From Desulfatiglans sp. (GTDB lineage: Bacteria > Desulfobacterota > DSM-4660 > Desulfatiglandales > HGW-15), in the NCBI GenBank assembly GCA_012513605.1, contig JAAZBV010000102.1, forward strand, positions 24,058 to 88,057: a stretch of DNA of 64,000 nt, in the 5' to 3' direction. The notes under the pieces are model-generated. The model did no database searches. It saw only the letters and a program-made list of their open reading frames with translations, and was not told the origin of the DNA. Positions within the stretch are counted from its first letter, which is position 1. Each line of letters begins with the position of its first letter. A program made the translations under genes and the position numbers. Of this stretch, positions 1-9,851 are shown piece by piece.

Positions 1-201
1 ATGCCACGGGTTAACGTTTATGGAGTGGATGAAAACACCGCTGAATTTTATTCTGCGGTTATAAATAACCTGAGAAACAAAGGCAAACCCATACCAACTA
101 ATGATATATGGATAGCCGCAGTAGCCTTCCAGTACGGGTTCCCATTATTCACAAAAGATAAACATTTTGAATATGTGCCGGGGCTGGTACTTGTCTCCTG
201 A
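1..201 (+). CDS. PIN-domain ribonuclease toxin (VapC-like), C-terminal part
   Basis: Only the last 66 codons are in the window; the frame is open from base 1, so the methionine at position 1 is probably internal and the gene starts outside. The visible segment NDIWIAAVAFQYGFPLFTKDKHFEYVPGL matches in style the end of PIN domains: the N-D-x-W-I-A motif supplies one of the acidic metal-binding residues, and the T-x-D-x-H-F segment follows it. PIN proteins of this kind are Mg-dependent endoribonucleases, normally the toxin of a VapBC pair. The antitoxin would lie upstream, outside the window, so pairing cannot be judged. Confidence 0.7.
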   Translation: MPRVNVYGVDENTAEFYSAVINNLRNKGKPIPTNDIWIAAVAFQYGFPLFTKDKHFEYVPGLVLVS

Positions 202-395
202 AAATATGCTGAGGTCTTGCTGTTCTGATATTCGCAGGGGACTGGCCCGTGGGCAATGCTTGAAGTGGTGTACTCTATAATAAACAGCCCTATATAATCT
301 CCGATTCTCATTATTATTTTTAATTCGACTTTACAATTTCTCGTACTAAAATGAATGTATAATTGATAAAATTTCATATCATGAGGTCACTTTTC

Positions 396-1202
396 ATGAA
401 CAATGGTAAAACCAGTATCTGGCCGGAGATAGAATTAATCCGAAGCAAGGCGCCTCTTATCCATAACATCACCAATTATGTGGTCATGAGCATCACTGCT
501 GATGCATTGATTGCTATTGGCGCATCTCCTGTTATGGCCCATGCAGTTGAGGAGGCAGAAGAAATGACAGGCATTGCCCAGGCGCTGGTCATTAACATCG
601 GTACACTCAGCGATGCATGGATCAAATCCATGATAAAGTCCGGCATTGAAGCAAACAAAAGGAATATCCCTGTAGTTTTTGATCCGGTTGGAAGCGGGGC
701 CACGGGTTACAGGACCGATACAGCCAGACAATTGATAAAAGAGATTCACCCATCGGTTATACGCGGTAATGCATCTGAGATAAGATCTTTGATCCGATCG
801 AACAGCGGCACAAAAGGCGTGGACAGTATTCATACGCCGGAGGATGTTATAAATGATGCACGCGAGCTTTCATCATCTTTTAACTGTGTTGTTTCTGTAA
901 GTGGTTCGGTGGATCTGATTGTCGAGAGAAATACTGTGGTCAGGATAGCAAATGGGCACCCGCTCATGTCTATGGTTACGGGCATGGGTTGTACAGCAAG
1001 CGCCATTACAGGGGCATTCATGGCGGTTAATTCATCCCCATTTAAGGCGGCCATTAATACAATGGGGCTCATGGGGATAGCAGGGGAAATAGCGGCAGAA
1101 CGTTCATCAGGGCCGGGCAGTTTTAAAATTAATTTTCTGGATGCCCTTTATAATGTTCAGGAATCGGATATTGTGAATCGTTTAAAGATACAGGGTATTT
1201 GA
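396..1202 (+). CDS. thiM: Hydroxyethylthiazole kinase
   Basis: 268 residues from the chosen ATG. ThiM phosphorylates 4-methyl-5-(2-hydroxyethyl)thiazole in the thiamine salvage pathway, in the cytoplasm. Seen in the sequence: the N-terminal PLIHNITNYVV segment, GASPVMA, the VFDPVGSGATGYR loop, GNASEI, and the C-terminal VTGMGCTASAITGAF glycine-rich loop with the catalytic cysteine region typical of the family. Length fits the family (about 260-275). A longer frame opens at a TTG at 363 and an ATG at 381, but GAGGT lies 8 bases before the ATG at 396, so that start is preferred. No thiamine-phosphate synthase or ThiD partner is adjacent, and no TPP riboswitch was recognised in the 195 bases upstream. 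Confidence 0.92.
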   Translation: MNNGKTSIWPEIELIRSKAPLIHNITNYVVMSITADALIAIGASPVMAHAVEEAEEMTGIAQALVINIGTLSDAWIKSMIKSGIEANKRNIPVVFDPVGSGATGYRTDTARQLIKEIHPSVIRGNASEIRSLIRSNSGTKGVDSIHTPEDVINDARELSSSFNCVVSVSGSVDLIVERNTVVRIANGHPLMSMVTGMGCTASAITGAFMAVNSSPFKAAINTMGLMGIAGEIAAERSSGPGSFKINFLDALYNVQESDIVNRLKIQGI

Positions 1203-1320
1203 ACAGGCCCCCTATGCAAAACAAATAATAACTATTCAGCAAAAACCAGTGAAAAATCAATGGCAAGTAACCTGGAATATAAGATTATATATAATGCTGG
1301 CCACCGGCATAAGCATGACA

Positions 1321-1355
1321 GAGACAAGGCCCGCCAAAATATCGGCGGGAGTCTC
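1321..1355. terminator. Hairpin between convergent thiM and icd
   Basis: Nested inverted repeat: CCCGCC (1330-1335) pairs with GGCGGG (1344-1349), flanked by GAGAC (1321-1325) pairing with GTCTC (1351-1355). It sits between two convergent genes, so it could stop transcription from both sides. There is no strong U-tract, so factor-independent termination is uncertain. Confidence 0.4.
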
Positions 1356-1439
1356 TACGATGGTAATATGATGCAGTGAGTCAAATCGGATGTTCCCATG
1401 TGGAATGACTGGTATTTATGGGGTGCATAGTTGCTGCTA

Positions 1440-2654
1440 TTAATCCTCCATAAAACCGCAGATGATATCAGCAAACCCTGAGCATGAAACTTCATGTGCC
1501 CCATCCATCAACCTTGCAAGGTCATATGTAACCTTTTTTGAGGCAATCGCCCTTTCAATGCCTTTTTCTATCCTTCTTGCTGCATCTGCCCACCCGATAT
1601 AATCAAGCAGCATTGCCCCGCTAAGGATTAGGGATGAGGGGTTGACCTTGTCAAGCCCAGCATATTTGGGCGCTGTGCCATGTGTCGCCTCAAAGATCGC
1701 GTAGCCATTCTGATAATTAATGTTAGCGCCGGGCGCCATCCCTATTCCGCCAACCTGGGCTGCCAGGGCATCGGAGATATAATCCCCATTCAGGTTCATG
1801 GTTGCTATGACATCAAATTCATCCGGCCTTGTGAGCGCCTGCTGGAAAAAGATATCGGCAATGGAATCCTTAATAAGAATCCTTTTATCCCCTGCCTTTG
1901 CATCATATTCATCCCATATGACTGTCTCATGAGGGAAAGCCTCCTTTGCCAGTTCATATCCCCAGTTTCTGAAGGCGCCCTCTGTAAATTTCTGTATATT
2001 CCCCTTGTGAACAAGGGTGATATTTCGCCTGTTGTACCTTATTGCATAATCAATGGCTGACCTTATAAGACGCCTGCTTCCTTCCCTGCTTATTGGTTTT
2101 ATACCGATAGCTGAATCAGGGCGGATCTCCCATTTATATTCGCTCCTCAGGTAATCAATGAGCCTTTTTACCTCACTGCTACCCGACTTAAGTTCAAGCC
2201 CAGCATATACATCCTCGGTATTCTCCCTGAAGACAACCATATCCACCCTGTGAGGCTCTTTTACAGGGCTTGGGACCCCCTTAAAATACCTTACAGGCCT
2301 CACGCATGCATAAAGGTCCATCACCTGCCTGAGTGTAACATTAAGGCTTCTTATGCCACCTCCCACCGGTGTTGTGAGGGGGCCTTTTATGCCGACCCGG
2401 TATCTCCTGAACTCGTCAATGGTTTTTTCAGGGAGCCACTCCCCTGTCATGTTAAAGGCCTTTTCACCGGCAAGCACCTCTTTCCATGCTATCTTTCGTT
2501 TGCCCTGCCAGCAGATCTCTACTGCCCTGTCTATTACCCTGGAAGCGGCCTTCCATATATCCGGCCCTGTGCCGTCACCCTCTACAAACGGGATTACAGG
2601 CATGTCAGGCACATTTAGCTTTCCTTCTGAAAAGGATATTATGTCAGATTCCAA
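1440..2654 (-). CDS. icd: NADP-dependent isocitrate dehydrogenase
   Basis: 404 residues, close to the 416 of the enterobacterial enzyme. It oxidatively decarboxylates isocitrate to 2-oxoglutarate with NADP+ in the TCA cycle or its partial branches. Visible features: [14 protein letters not shown] near the N terminus, [12 protein letters not shown] (the substrate-binding serine loop), YAGLE, the Lys-containing active-site region, and [21 protein letters not shown] near the C terminus, where the Lys-Tyr pair is the classical marker of NADP specificity. The start is TTG, backed by an AAGGAG six bases upstream; no better ATG is present. It is monocistronic on the minus strand, convergent with thiM and divergent from pckG. 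Confidence 0.95.
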   Translation of the reverse strand: MESDIISFSEGKLNVPDMPVIPFVEGDGTGPDIWKAASRVIDRAVEICWQGKRKIAWKEVLAGEKAFNMTGEWLPEKTIDEFRRYRVGIKGPLTTPVGGGIRSLNVTLRQVMDLYACVRPVRYFKGVPSPVKEPHRVDMVVFRENTEDVYAGLELKSGSSEVKRLIDYLRSEYKWEIRPDSAIGIKPISREGSRRLIRSAIDYAIRYNRRNITLVHKGNIQKFTEGAFRNWGYELAKEAFPHETVIWDEYDAKAGDKRILIKDSIADIFFQQALTRPDEFDVIATMNLNGDYISDALAAQVGGIGMAPGANINYQNGYAIFEATHGTAPKYAGLDKVNPSSLILSGAMLLDYIGWADAARRIEKGIERAIASKKVTYDLARLMDGAHEVSCSGFADIICGFMED

Positions 2655-3019
2655 TTAAAACTCCTTGTATTTGGATTTATATGTTCCAGACTGAAACATG
2701 GCGTATAAGATATCATTTTTCATTAGCGGTCAACCATTAATTGGGAGGCGTGAGTACAGGTAAAAATCCTGTTTTGCCTGATAAAAATGGGGCTCATCTC
2801 CCACCTGACCCCTGCCAGGAGCTTTTTGCTTGCTTTTTGGGCCTCTAATTTTTAAATTAACGTTTTGTATCTTTTCAGGAATAACGAATTGTTGCAATAA
2901 AAGGCTTAAACTTGGTTTAAAATTTAAAAAAAATTATAAAAGGGGATTGGCTTTCAGCATTCCTATTAAAATAAAAGGGCTGAACGCTAATTGCCTCCTT
3001 TGTCAGGAGATTAAAAACA
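2655..3019. other. Divergent intergenic region icd/pckG
   Basis: 365 bases without a convincing gene. It must carry both divergent promoters. One plausible plus-strand candidate is TTGGTT at 2912-2917 with TATAAA at 2935-2940 (17-base spacer), about 70 bases before pckG; the -10 is good, the -35 is poor. A short open frame at 2830-3027 has no ribosome binding site of its own and no recognisable protein content, so it is not called. Confidence 0.3.
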
Positions 3020-4837
3020 ATGAATGAAAAACCGATAACCAGGCACAAAAAATTGATGACATGGGTTGAGGAATGGACAGATATCTGTGCGCCTGATAAT
3101 GTTCACTGGTGTGATGGTTCACAGGAGGAATATGACCGTCTGGTAAAAGAGCAGATTGAATCCGGCGTTGCCAAAATGCTGAATGAAGAAAAACGCCCTG
3201 ATTGTATTTTATACCGTTCTCACCCGTCAGATGTGGCACGGGTTGAAAACCGCACCTATATTGCATCAGAAAAAAAAGATGACGCAGGCCCTACCAACAA
3301 CTGGGTAGACCCCGGAGAGCTAAAAAAAACCATGCTCGATCTTTACACAGGCTGCATGAAGGGGCGCACCCTCTATGTTATCCCCTTCTGTATGGGCCCG
3401 GTAGGCTCCCCCATCGCCAAGATAGGCATAGAGATTACAGATTCGCCTTATGTTGTTATCAACATGCATATAATGACCAGGGTCGGCACAAAGGTGCTTG
3501 AGGCGCTCGGAGATAACGGCGAGTTTATTCCCTGCATGCACTCGGTTGGAAAGCCCCTTGCAAAAGGGGAGAGTGACAATGGGTTATGGCCCTGTGCGCC
3601 GCTTGACAAAAAATACATCTCTCATTTTCCTGAGACTCGTGAAATATGGTCTTACGGATCAGGATATGGGGGTAATGCACTCTTAGGTAAAAAATGCCTT
3701 GCACTGCGAATAGCCTCTGTGCAGGCCAGGGATGAAGGCTGGCTCGCCGAGCACATGCTCATCCTCAAACTGACAAACCCTGAGGGCAGGGTAAAATATG
3801 TCGCAGGGGCCTTCCCATCAGCCTGCGGAAAGACCAACCTGGCCATGCTTATACCCACAGTCCCGGGCTGGAAGGTGGAGACCATAGGCGACGATATTGC
3901 ATGGATGAAATTCGGTAAAAACGGCATGCTCTACGCTATTAACCCTGAGGCCGGTTTCTTCGGGGTAGCCCCGAATACCTCTAAGTTATCCAATCCAAAT
4001 GCAATGCACGCCTGCGACAGGGAGACCATCTTCACTAATGTCGCCATGACCGAAGACTTGGATGTCTGGTGGGAGGGCATGGGCATGGATGCCCCCGGCA
4101 AAGTCATAGACTGGAAAGGTAACGAGTGGGAGATATCCACAGCAACCGCCCCGGCAGCGCACCCCAACTCACGCTTCACGGCCAGGGCAAAAAACTGTCC
4201 TGTGATAGCGCCTGAATGGGAAGATCCGAACGGTGTGCCCATAAGTGCGTTTCTATTCGGGGGCAGAAGGCCCAGTACAATCCCCCTTGTTTATCAGGCA
4301 TTTGACTGGATTCACGGTGTGTTCATGGCCTCATGCATAGGTTCAGAGATAACCGCTGCTGCCCTTGACCTGAAGATCGGCACTGTCCGGCGCGACCCCA
4401 TGGCCATGCTCCCCTTCTGCGGATATCACATGGGAGACTATTTTAAACACTGGATTAAACTCGGCGCAAAGGCTGATGCGGATAAATTACCTAAAATATT
4501 TTCTGTAAACTGGTTCCGCAAAACCAAAGAGGGCAAGTGGCTCTGGCCCGGTTATGGCGAGAACAGCCGCGTCCTCAAGTGGGTTTTTGAGCGCTGCGAT
4601 GACAAAGGTTCCGCAGTAAAAACACCAATTGGTTATATGCCCGCGCTTAATGCAATCGATACAACCGGTCTTAATGTGAGCGCGGATGATATGAAACTGC
4701 TGCTCTCTATTGACCGTGAAGGTTGGGCGAGAGAAATAGAGATGATTAAAGAGCACTATGCCAATTTCGGCAACAGGTTCCCAGGAGAACTTTCTGATCA
4801 ACTTGCCGCACTTGAGGCCAGGCTTTTAAAGGTATAA
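3020..4837 (+). CDS. pckG: Phosphoenolpyruvate carboxykinase (GTP)
   Basis: 605 residues, the usual size of the GTP-dependent class. It interconverts oxaloacetate plus GTP with phosphoenolpyruvate, CO2 and GDP; in the cytoplasm it supports gluconeogenesis or, in some anaerobes, the reverse carboxylation. The kinase P-loop-like segment [12 protein letters not shown], with the GTP-class hyper-reactive cysteine, lies around residues 273-284; the metal-site region [10 protein letters not shown] and the [16 protein letters not shown] motif are intact, as is the nucleotide-binding [10 protein letters not shown] region near the C terminus. ATG at 3020 is preceded by AGGAG at about 12 bases. It appears to be a single-gene unit followed by a long hairpin. 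Confidence 0.96.
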   Translation: MNEKPITRHKKLMTWVEEWTDICAPDNVHWCDGSQEEYDRLVKEQIESGVAKMLNEEKRPDCILYRSHPSDVARVENRTYIASEKKDDAGPTNNWVDPGELKKTMLDLYTGCMKGRTLYVIPFCMGPVGSPIAKIGIEITDSPYVVINMHIMTRVGTKVLEALGDNGEFIPCMHSVGKPLAKGESDNGLWPCAPLDKKYISHFPETREIWSYGSGYGGNALLGKKCLALRIASVQARDEGWLAEHMLILKLTNPEGRVKYVAGAFPSACGKTNLAMLIPTVPGWKVETIGDDIAWMKFGKNGMLYAINPEAGFFGVAPNTSKLSNPNAMHACDRETIFTNVAMTEDLDVWWEGMGMDAPGKVIDWKGNEWEISTATAPAAHPNSRFTARAKNCPVIAPEWEDPNGVPISAFLFGGRRPSTIPLVYQAFDWIHGVFMASCIGSEITAAALDLKIGTVRRDPMAMLPFCGYHMGDYFKHWIKLGAKADADKLPKIFSVNWFRKTKEGKWLWPGYGENSRVLKWVFERCDDKGSAVKTPIGYMPALNAIDTTGLNVSADDMKLLLSIDREGWAREIEMIKEHYANFGNRFPGELSDQLAALEARLLKV

Positions 4838-4852
4838 ATTCCCAATAGTTTT

Positions 4853-4897
4853 AACCTGATTTCCCTGCATCTGTAATTACAGAAGGGAAATCAGGTT
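4853..4897 (+). terminator. Long hairpin after pckG
   Basis: A perfect 14-base inverted repeat (4853-4866 with 4884-4897, sequence AACCTGATTTCCCT and its complement) encloses a second perfect palindrome, CTGTAATTACAG, at 4871-4882. The whole can fold as one extended stem just 15 bases after the pckG stop. The tail is only moderately T-rich, so it could be an RNA 3'-end stabiliser rather than a simple terminator. Confidence 0.6.
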
Positions 4898-5177
4898 TCA
4901 GGGTGTAAATATTTATTTATAAATATGCCCTTTTATTGCAAATATTGATGGTTTCGTAAAAGAGCTGAATCTCACACAAAGGCACCTACTAAAAATAAAT
5001 TGTTTTTCTTGGTGTTCTTTGTGGCTTTGCGTGATAACTTGCCTTTTTACAATGTTGCCAATATTCCCCTTTCGATTATAAAAGAACAGGAGATACAAAA
5101 GACATTTTTCATGTTTGCCTTAATTTCTTTCAGCATTTAAAAATAAGGGTACATTTTTTGCATAAAACAGGTATAAA
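4898..5177. other. Non-coding, degenerate intergenic repeat fragment
   Basis: No gene seen. The stretch around 4975-5035 (ending in TTCTTTGTGGCTTTGCGTG) resembles the segment at about 20,385-20,420 (CACCCTTTGCGTCTTTGCGG), suggesting two decayed copies of one widespread intergenic sequence. Confidence 0.35.
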
Positions 5178-5648
5178 ATGGACAAAAATCCCGAAATAGA
5201 GTTACGTTTCTCCAGGGCAGCTGACTCTGTTTTTATCAGGGAGCTCAGCATAGTGGCATTCAGGCCATATGGGGATTACGGGGAAGTTGTCCCTGAATGG
5301 CATATTTCAGGCAATAGCATTACGGTGATTGCCTGTTTTGAAGGAGTGCCCCTGGGTTTTGCGATGATCAGTAAACCATCAAACAGGTATGATCAGGACA
5401 ATTCCAGCGAGCTTCTTGCCATTGCAGTGGAGGCATTGTGGCAGGGGAGAGGGGTAGGGAAGTTCCTTTTAAAAGAGATTGAGAATGTGGCGCTTAAAGC
5501 AGGAATTATGACGCTGTTTCTTCATACCTCAATCGATAACAGAAATGCCAGAAAGCTGTTTTCAGACTCAGGCTACAGGGTCTGGCAGGTCAAAAAGGGA
5601 TTTTATCCGCTTGGGCAGGATGCCTGTGTGATGGCAAAAAAACTCTAA
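5178..5648 (+). CDS. GNAT-family N-acetyltransferase
   Basis: 156 residues, one GNAT fold. The conserved acetyl-CoA pyrophosphate loop is visible as the V-x-x-x-x-Q-G-R-G-V-G-K segment (about residues 89-101: ALWQGRGVGKFLLKEIE), and the C-terminal beta-bulge region N-x-x-A-R-K-L-F-x-x-x-G-Y-R is present. It transfers an acetyl group from acetyl-CoA to an amine; the substrate cannot be deduced. It ends 30 bases before the pilT-like gene on the same strand, but a functional link is not evident. It is not one of the recognisable RimI or ArgA subtypes. Confidence 0.85.
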   Translation: MDKNPEIELRFSRAADSVFIRELSIVAFRPYGDYGEVVPEWHISGNSITVIACFEGVPLGFAMISKPSNRYDQDNSSELLAIAVEALWQGRGVGKFLLKEIENVALKAGIMTLFLHTSIDNRNARKLFSDSGYRVWQVKKGFYPLGQDACVMAKKL

Positions 5649-5678
5649 CTTTAGGTACGATATTGGAGGAAGCATAGG

Positions 5679-6761
5679 ATGGCACAGATAGATGCCTTTT
5701 TTAAACTCATGAATGAACAGGGTGCATCAGACCTGCATCTTGTAACTGGACAGCAGCCGATTATCCGAATAAATGGGGAACTTACCAGGATAAAATATAA
5801 AATCCTTGAAAATGACCCCTTAAAGGAGATGCTTTATGAGATAGCGCCTGAAGAAAAGGTAAAGCTTTTCGAGGAAACGGGTGATGTTGATTTTGCCTAT
5901 GAAATTCCGGGGCTTGCACGCTACAGGGCCAATTTTTTCGATCAGAAGTATGGCATAGCAGCGGTATTCAGGGAGATCCCTTCCGAGATCCTTACATGTG
6001 AACAGCTCGGCCTTCCGCCTGTTGTGCGCAAACTCGCCTCCCTTCCAAGGGGGCTTGTACTGGTGACAGGACCAACCGGAAGCGGTAAATCAACCACCCT
6101 TGCAGCTATAATAGATGAGGCAAACAGGACTCGCAAAGACCATATCATCACGGTTGAAGACCCCATAGAGTTTGTTCACAGGAGCAAGGAGGCGGTTGTA
6201 AACCACCGGGAGGTAGGCCTTCATACCAGGTCTTTTGCGGCCGCCCTAAGGGGGGCACTCAGAGAAGACCCTGATATCATACTTGTAGGAGAAATGCGCG
6301 ACCTTGAAACTATTAGCCTTGCCATTGAGGCTGCATCTACAGGCCACCTTGTCTTTGGCACCCTGCACACGAGCAGCGCCGCAAAGACGGTTGACCGCAT
6401 TATAGAGGTATTTCCGGCAAACCAGCAGGAGCAGATAAGAAACACCCTTTCTGATGGTTTAAGGGCGGTTATTGCCCAGAACCTCTTTAAGCGTATAGAC
6501 AAAAAGGGCAGGATTGCCGCACTTGAAATCATGATAGCCATACCTGCAATTAGAAACCTCATCAGGGAGGCAAAGACTTTCCAGATACCATCCTCAATGC
6601 AGACCGGTAAAAAATATGGGATGCAGACACTTGATGATGCTATTATGGAACTATTAAAGGCAAAGCGTATCAGCCCTGATGACGCCTATGCAAAATGCAA
6701 TAATAAGGATACCTTCAAGCCCTATCTCAAGAATCCGCCTACAGATTTTACAGATGCATAG
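5679..6761 (+). CDS. pilT: Type IV pilus retraction ATPase PilT
   Basis: 360 residues. Hexameric cytoplasmic ATPase that powers pilus retraction. Visible order: N-terminal PAS-like domain with SDLHLVTGQQP, Walker A GPTGSGKST at residues 131-139, Asp box VEDPIEF, Walker B region IILVGEMRDLET, His box GHLVFGTLHT, and AIRNLIRE at about residues 289-296, the C-terminal signature of PilT needed for retraction. GGAGG precedes the ATG. It is followed after 51 bases by a paralogue, giving a pilT-pilU-like arrangement. Confidence 0.93.
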   Translation: MAQIDAFFKLMNEQGASDLHLVTGQQPIIRINGELTRIKYKILENDPLKEMLYEIAPEEKVKLFEETGDVDFAYEIPGLARYRANFFDQKYGIAAVFREIPSEILTCEQLGLPPVVRKLASLPRGLVLVTGPTGSGKSTTLAAIIDEANRTRKDHIITVEDPIEFVHRSKEAVVNHREVGLHTRSFAAALRGALREDPDIILVGEMRDLETISLAIEAASTGHLVFGTLHTSSAAKTVDRIIEVFPANQQEQIRNTLSDGLRAVIAQNLFKRIDKKGRIAALEIMIAIPAIRNLIREAKTFQIPSSMQTGKKYGMQTLDDAIMELLKAKRISPDDAYAKCNNKDTFKPYLKNPPTDFTDA

Positions 6762-6812
6762 TAAGGCGGGGTTTAGTTACAGCCTTTTCCTTATAAGGGA
6801 GGAGAAAATATA

Positions 6813-7982
6813 ATGAAAAAACAACAGATAGACAACATTTTGACTGCAATGCTTGAATCCCATGAAGGGGTTTCAGACCTTCTGGCAACCGTTGACAAGC
6901 CTTTCCAGGTGGAGGCAACAGGATTGCTTAAGTCAGTTAACCTGAATCCCCCCATAGATTCAATAACACCATTCCAGGCAGAGGTATTTTCACTTAACCT
7001 GATCAACTCAGACAGGAGGCTCACAAGAGACCTTATAAGGGGAGGATCATGCGACCTCTCATACCAGCTTGCCGGAAAGGCCCGTTTCAGGGTAAACACC
7101 TTTTCGCAGAAAGGTTATTACTCAACCGTAATGAGGCAGCTTGCCACGAGGATACCTACAATAGAAGAGCTGGGCCTCCCTGATGCATTCAAAAGGATGC
7201 CAAAGGAGAGAAACGGCATAATCCTTGTTACAGGCGCTACAGGAAGCGGTAAGTCCACCTCCCTTGCCGCGGTTTTAAACGAGATCAATGAGACAAGTTC
7301 TGTCCATGTCATTACCCTTGAAGACCCTGTTGAATTTATCCATTCCCAGAAAAAGGCCACCTTTAACCAGAGGGAGCTGGGCCATGATTTTGATTCCTTT
7401 GCATCAGGATTACGGGCAGCCATGAGACAGGCGCCAAAGGTTATTCTTGTAGGTGAAATGCGTGACAGGGAGACTGTCGAGATCGGTCTTTCTGCAGCAG
7501 AGACCGGCCACCTTGTTTTGAGCACCCTTCATACTGTTGATGCGGGACAGACAATAAACAGGATAGTCGGCATGTTTGAACAGGAGGAGGAAAAGCAGAT
7601 CAGGATAAGGCTCGCTGATACTGTTCGGTGGATTGTCTGCCAGAGGCTGCTTCCAAAGGTTGGGGGAGGGCGTCAGGCTGCCCATGAGATACTTGGTACA
7701 AACCTGCGGGTTAAAGATACTATCCTGAACGGAGAGGCAGAGGGCAAGAGCTTTTATGAGATCATAGAAGCGAGCCGCCCCTTCGGTATGATGACATTCG
7801 ACCAGAGCATTGTAGACCATTACAGGGCCGGAAAGGTATCTGAAGAGACCGCCATGAGCTATTCATCAAGGAAGGGAGTGGTTGGCAGGATGATCGATTC
7901 AGTCAAGTCTGAACGTGGAGAAAAGACCACCGAGATAGAGGGGCTTAAGATAGATGAACTGTATAGTAAAAAGAAACGCTAG
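6813..7982 (+). CDS. PilU-like type IV pilus retraction ATPase paralogue
   Basis: 389 residues, homologous throughout to the preceding PilT. Walker A GATGSGKST lies at about residues 141-149; VITLEDPVEFIH, ILVGEMRDRETVE (Walker B) and GHLVLSTLHT are intact. In place of the PilT AIRNLIRE motif it reads NLRVKDTILNGE, and it has a longer polar C-terminal tail ending in lysine-rich sequence, as PilU-type ATPases do. PilU normally works as an accessory that adds force through PilT. A strong GGGAGGAG lies before the ATG. It is 18 bases from the next gene, so the three genes probably form one transcript. Confidence 0.85.
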   Translation: MKKQQIDNILTAMLESHEGVSDLLATVDKPFQVEATGLLKSVNLNPPIDSITPFQAEVFSLNLINSDRRLTRDLIRGGSCDLSYQLAGKARFRVNTFSQKGYYSTVMRQLATRIPTIEELGLPDAFKRMPKERNGIILVTGATGSGKSTSLAAVLNEINETSSVHVITLEDPVEFIHSQKKATFNQRELGHDFDSFASGLRAAMRQAPKVILVGEMRDRETVEIGLSAAETGHLVLSTLHTVDAGQTINRIVGMFEQEEEKQIRIRLADTVRWIVCQRLLPKVGGGRQAAHEILGTNLRVKDTILNGEAEGKSFYEIIEASRPFGMMTFDQSIVDHYRAGKVSEETAMSYSSRKGVVGRMIDSVKSERGEKTTEIEGLKIDELYSKKKR

Positions 7983-8000
7983 AATTTACCGGAGGCTCAT

Positions 8001-8693
8001 ATGGAAATAATCTGCACGGGCTGCAACACAAAATTAAATATCCCTGATGAAAAGCTGCCAAAGGATCAGATCGTAAAGATAAACTGCCCGAGGTGTAAAA
8101 CCAGACTCACTATTGAATCGCAGGGGACCTGGGAAGATAAGGGTGATATGTATCCGGAATCAGAGAATGACGGGGTTCAAATTTTTACCTCAAGGGAAGG
8201 AATGAAGAAATCTCTGCCTGCCGCTATTGAGTCGGAAGACGATTACACGATCGAGTATTATGAAGATGTGAAGCTTGCCCTTGTTATGGCTGATGAGAAT
8301 CTTAGCCGGATCATCAAACCTGCTGTTGAAGAGCAGAAATACAAGTTTATTACTGCGCCCAGCATAAGGGAGGCACTCCTGAAGCTCAGGTATCACCACT
8401 TTGACCTGATAATCCTTGCAGATGGTTTTGATGGGCAGGAGATTCACGGCGGACCAATCATGAATTACCTGAACCATATGTCCATGTCCGGGAGACGCAG
8501 GATTTTTGTTGCCCTGATCAGCGATAAATACAAGACCATGGATGAGATGATGGCCTATTCACTGAGCGCAAATATGGTTGTTAACATGAGGGACATAGGG
8601 AACCTTGCCATACTGCTCAAGAGGGGGCTTCAGGAATATGAACAATTCTACAAGGTATTTATGGATATCCTTCAGGAGGAGGGGAAGGGGTAA
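8001..8693 (+). CDS. Zinc-finger plus receiver-like domain protein
   Basis: 230 residues. The first 35 residues form an MJ0042-type zinc ribbon: C-x2-C at CTGC and C-x2-C at CPRC, separated by about 24 residues. After an acidic linker, residues from about 90 (LALVMADENLSRIIKPAVEEQ) fold-predict as a response-regulator-like domain with the DLIILADGFDG strand, but the canonical acidic pocket and phospho-acceptor arrangement are not clearly complete, so phosphorylation is doubtful. Its position directly behind pilT/pilU suggests a role in pilus regulation; this is inference from neighbourhood. No exact family is recognised. Confidence 0.6.
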   Translation: MEIICTGCNTKLNIPDEKLPKDQIVKINCPRCKTRLTIESQGTWEDKGDMYPESENDGVQIFTSREGMKKSLPAAIESEDDYTIEYYEDVKLALVMADENLSRIIKPAVEEQKYKFITAPSIREALLKLRYHHFDLIILADGFDGQEIHGGPIMNYLNHMSMSGRRRIFVALISDKYKTMDEMMAYSLSANMVVNMRDIGNLAILLKRGLQEYEQFYKVFMDILQEEGKG

Positions 8694-8778
8694 AAAAGGG
8701 CGCAAGGCACAGGGCGCAAGATTCAAGGTTCAAGGTTTAAGATTAAGGATTTGAAATTTGAAATCTCAAATTTGAAAT

Positions 8779-9840
8779 CTATTTTACGCCATTCGGGTCA
8801 ACCTTGCATGGCAGTATACATGCGCCCTTTATTTGAACAAGAGACTTTTCCCATCTTTTTTTAAGATTTGCGATATCATCAGGCGCGCCTATGGCCCAGA
8901 CAGAACCGCCTGCTCCTGCACCTGTAAATCTGGCCCCACACCCAAAACGCTCTGCCTCTTTGATAAGATGCCCTGTCTCTGATATAAGGGCATCAGGGGT
9001 TATTCGCCTCCTGATTCGCATCTCTTTCCTTATGCATTCGACCGCCTCTTTCCAATCCATAGACCTTACTGCTGATATCAGCCCTTTAATAACATCATTT
9101 GCATCAAGCCAGCCATCCCTTGTCTTTCCATTAAGAAAATTATTGAGCCATATCCTGTTGGTTGTGAGCGACACATGCCATTTGCCGCTATATGCAACCA
9201 TGATTCGGTCAGAAAGCAGCTCCATGCCTGCGCTGTCAAGAAGGGGCTCCCTGACCACAGGTGACTTAGCATTACTGTAGTTCCAGTGCCACCCGTTTAC
9301 ACCGCCATAGACCGCTGCCGCCTGATCCTGCATCCCGCAGTTTCCCCCGCTTATGCCGTCCTCCAGATGATACCCGATCATAAGGAGCTCCCTTTTTGAT
9401 AAACCCTTTTTTACGCCTGCAAGCATGGTGAGCTTTGAAAGGGCCTTTATAAGGGCGGTAAGGGCGGTGCTTGACCCCCCGAGGGCGGACTTAACCGGGG
9501 AACCTGAAGATATTCTTACTTCAAGCCCGGTAAAACCAAAATAGTTAACAGCAGCAAAAAAGATAGAGAATGTACCGGTAATATCCATCTCTTTACTCTT
9601 GTATTCTACTCCTTCAGGGAACCCCTCTGAAGTGATCCTGACCCTGCATGTTTTATATGGGAGAAGCGTTACAGCTGTCCTCAGATCAATGGCAACATTG
9701 AATGTAACAGGCCTGTATCTTTCAAATGAAAGGGCCATTGCCTTTATGTCCCATGTGCCACCAGCATCTATCCTGCATGGTGCAGATGCCGTTACATTGG
9801 CTTTATCGAGTATTTCTTTAACTGATATAAGGGAAGACAT
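8779..9840 (-). CDS. GHMP-family sugar kinase
   Basis: 353 residues. Visible GHMP motifs: SAPCRIDAGGTWD at the N terminus, the ATP-binding ALGGSSTALTALIKAL loop (P-x-x-x-G-L-G-G-S-S type) and the C-terminal GAGAGGSVWAIG loop. These kinases phosphorylate sugars or related alcohols; the best guesses are a heptose- or fucose/galactose-type kinase, but the substrate cannot be read from the sequence. It starts 11 bases after the stop of the J-domain gene and is surely co-transcribed with it. An unusual partnership: no other sugar-nucleotide genes are nearby. Confidence 0.8.
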   Translation of the reverse strand: MSSLISVKEILDKANVTASAPCRIDAGGTWDIKAMALSFERYRPVTFNVAIDLRTAVTLLPYKTCRVRITSEGFPEGVEYKSKEMDITGTFSIFFAAVNYFGFTGLEVRISSGSPVKSALGGSSTALTALIKALSKLTMLAGVKKGLSKRELLMIGYHLEDGISGGNCGMQDQAAAVYGGVNGWHWNYSNAKSPVVREPLLDSAGMELLSDRIMVAYSGKWHVSLTTNRIWLNNFLNGKTRDGWLDANDVIKGLISAVRSMDWKEAVECIRKEMRIRRRITPDALISETGHLIKEAERFGCGARFTGAGAGGSVWAIGAPDDIANLKKRWEKSLVQIKGACILPCKVDPNGVK

Positions 9841-9851
9841 TTATAACCTTA

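Noticed and set aside
201..395. TPP riboswitch upstream of thiM
   Set aside because: The words CTGAG and CTGAT occur, but the required second half (a pyrophosphate-binding GCG-type arm with the usual ACCTGATCTGG-like core) is absent, and the region is too short for the full fold.
2830..3027. Small open frame before pckG
   Set aside because: Overlaps the pckG ribosome site and start; likely leader sequence.
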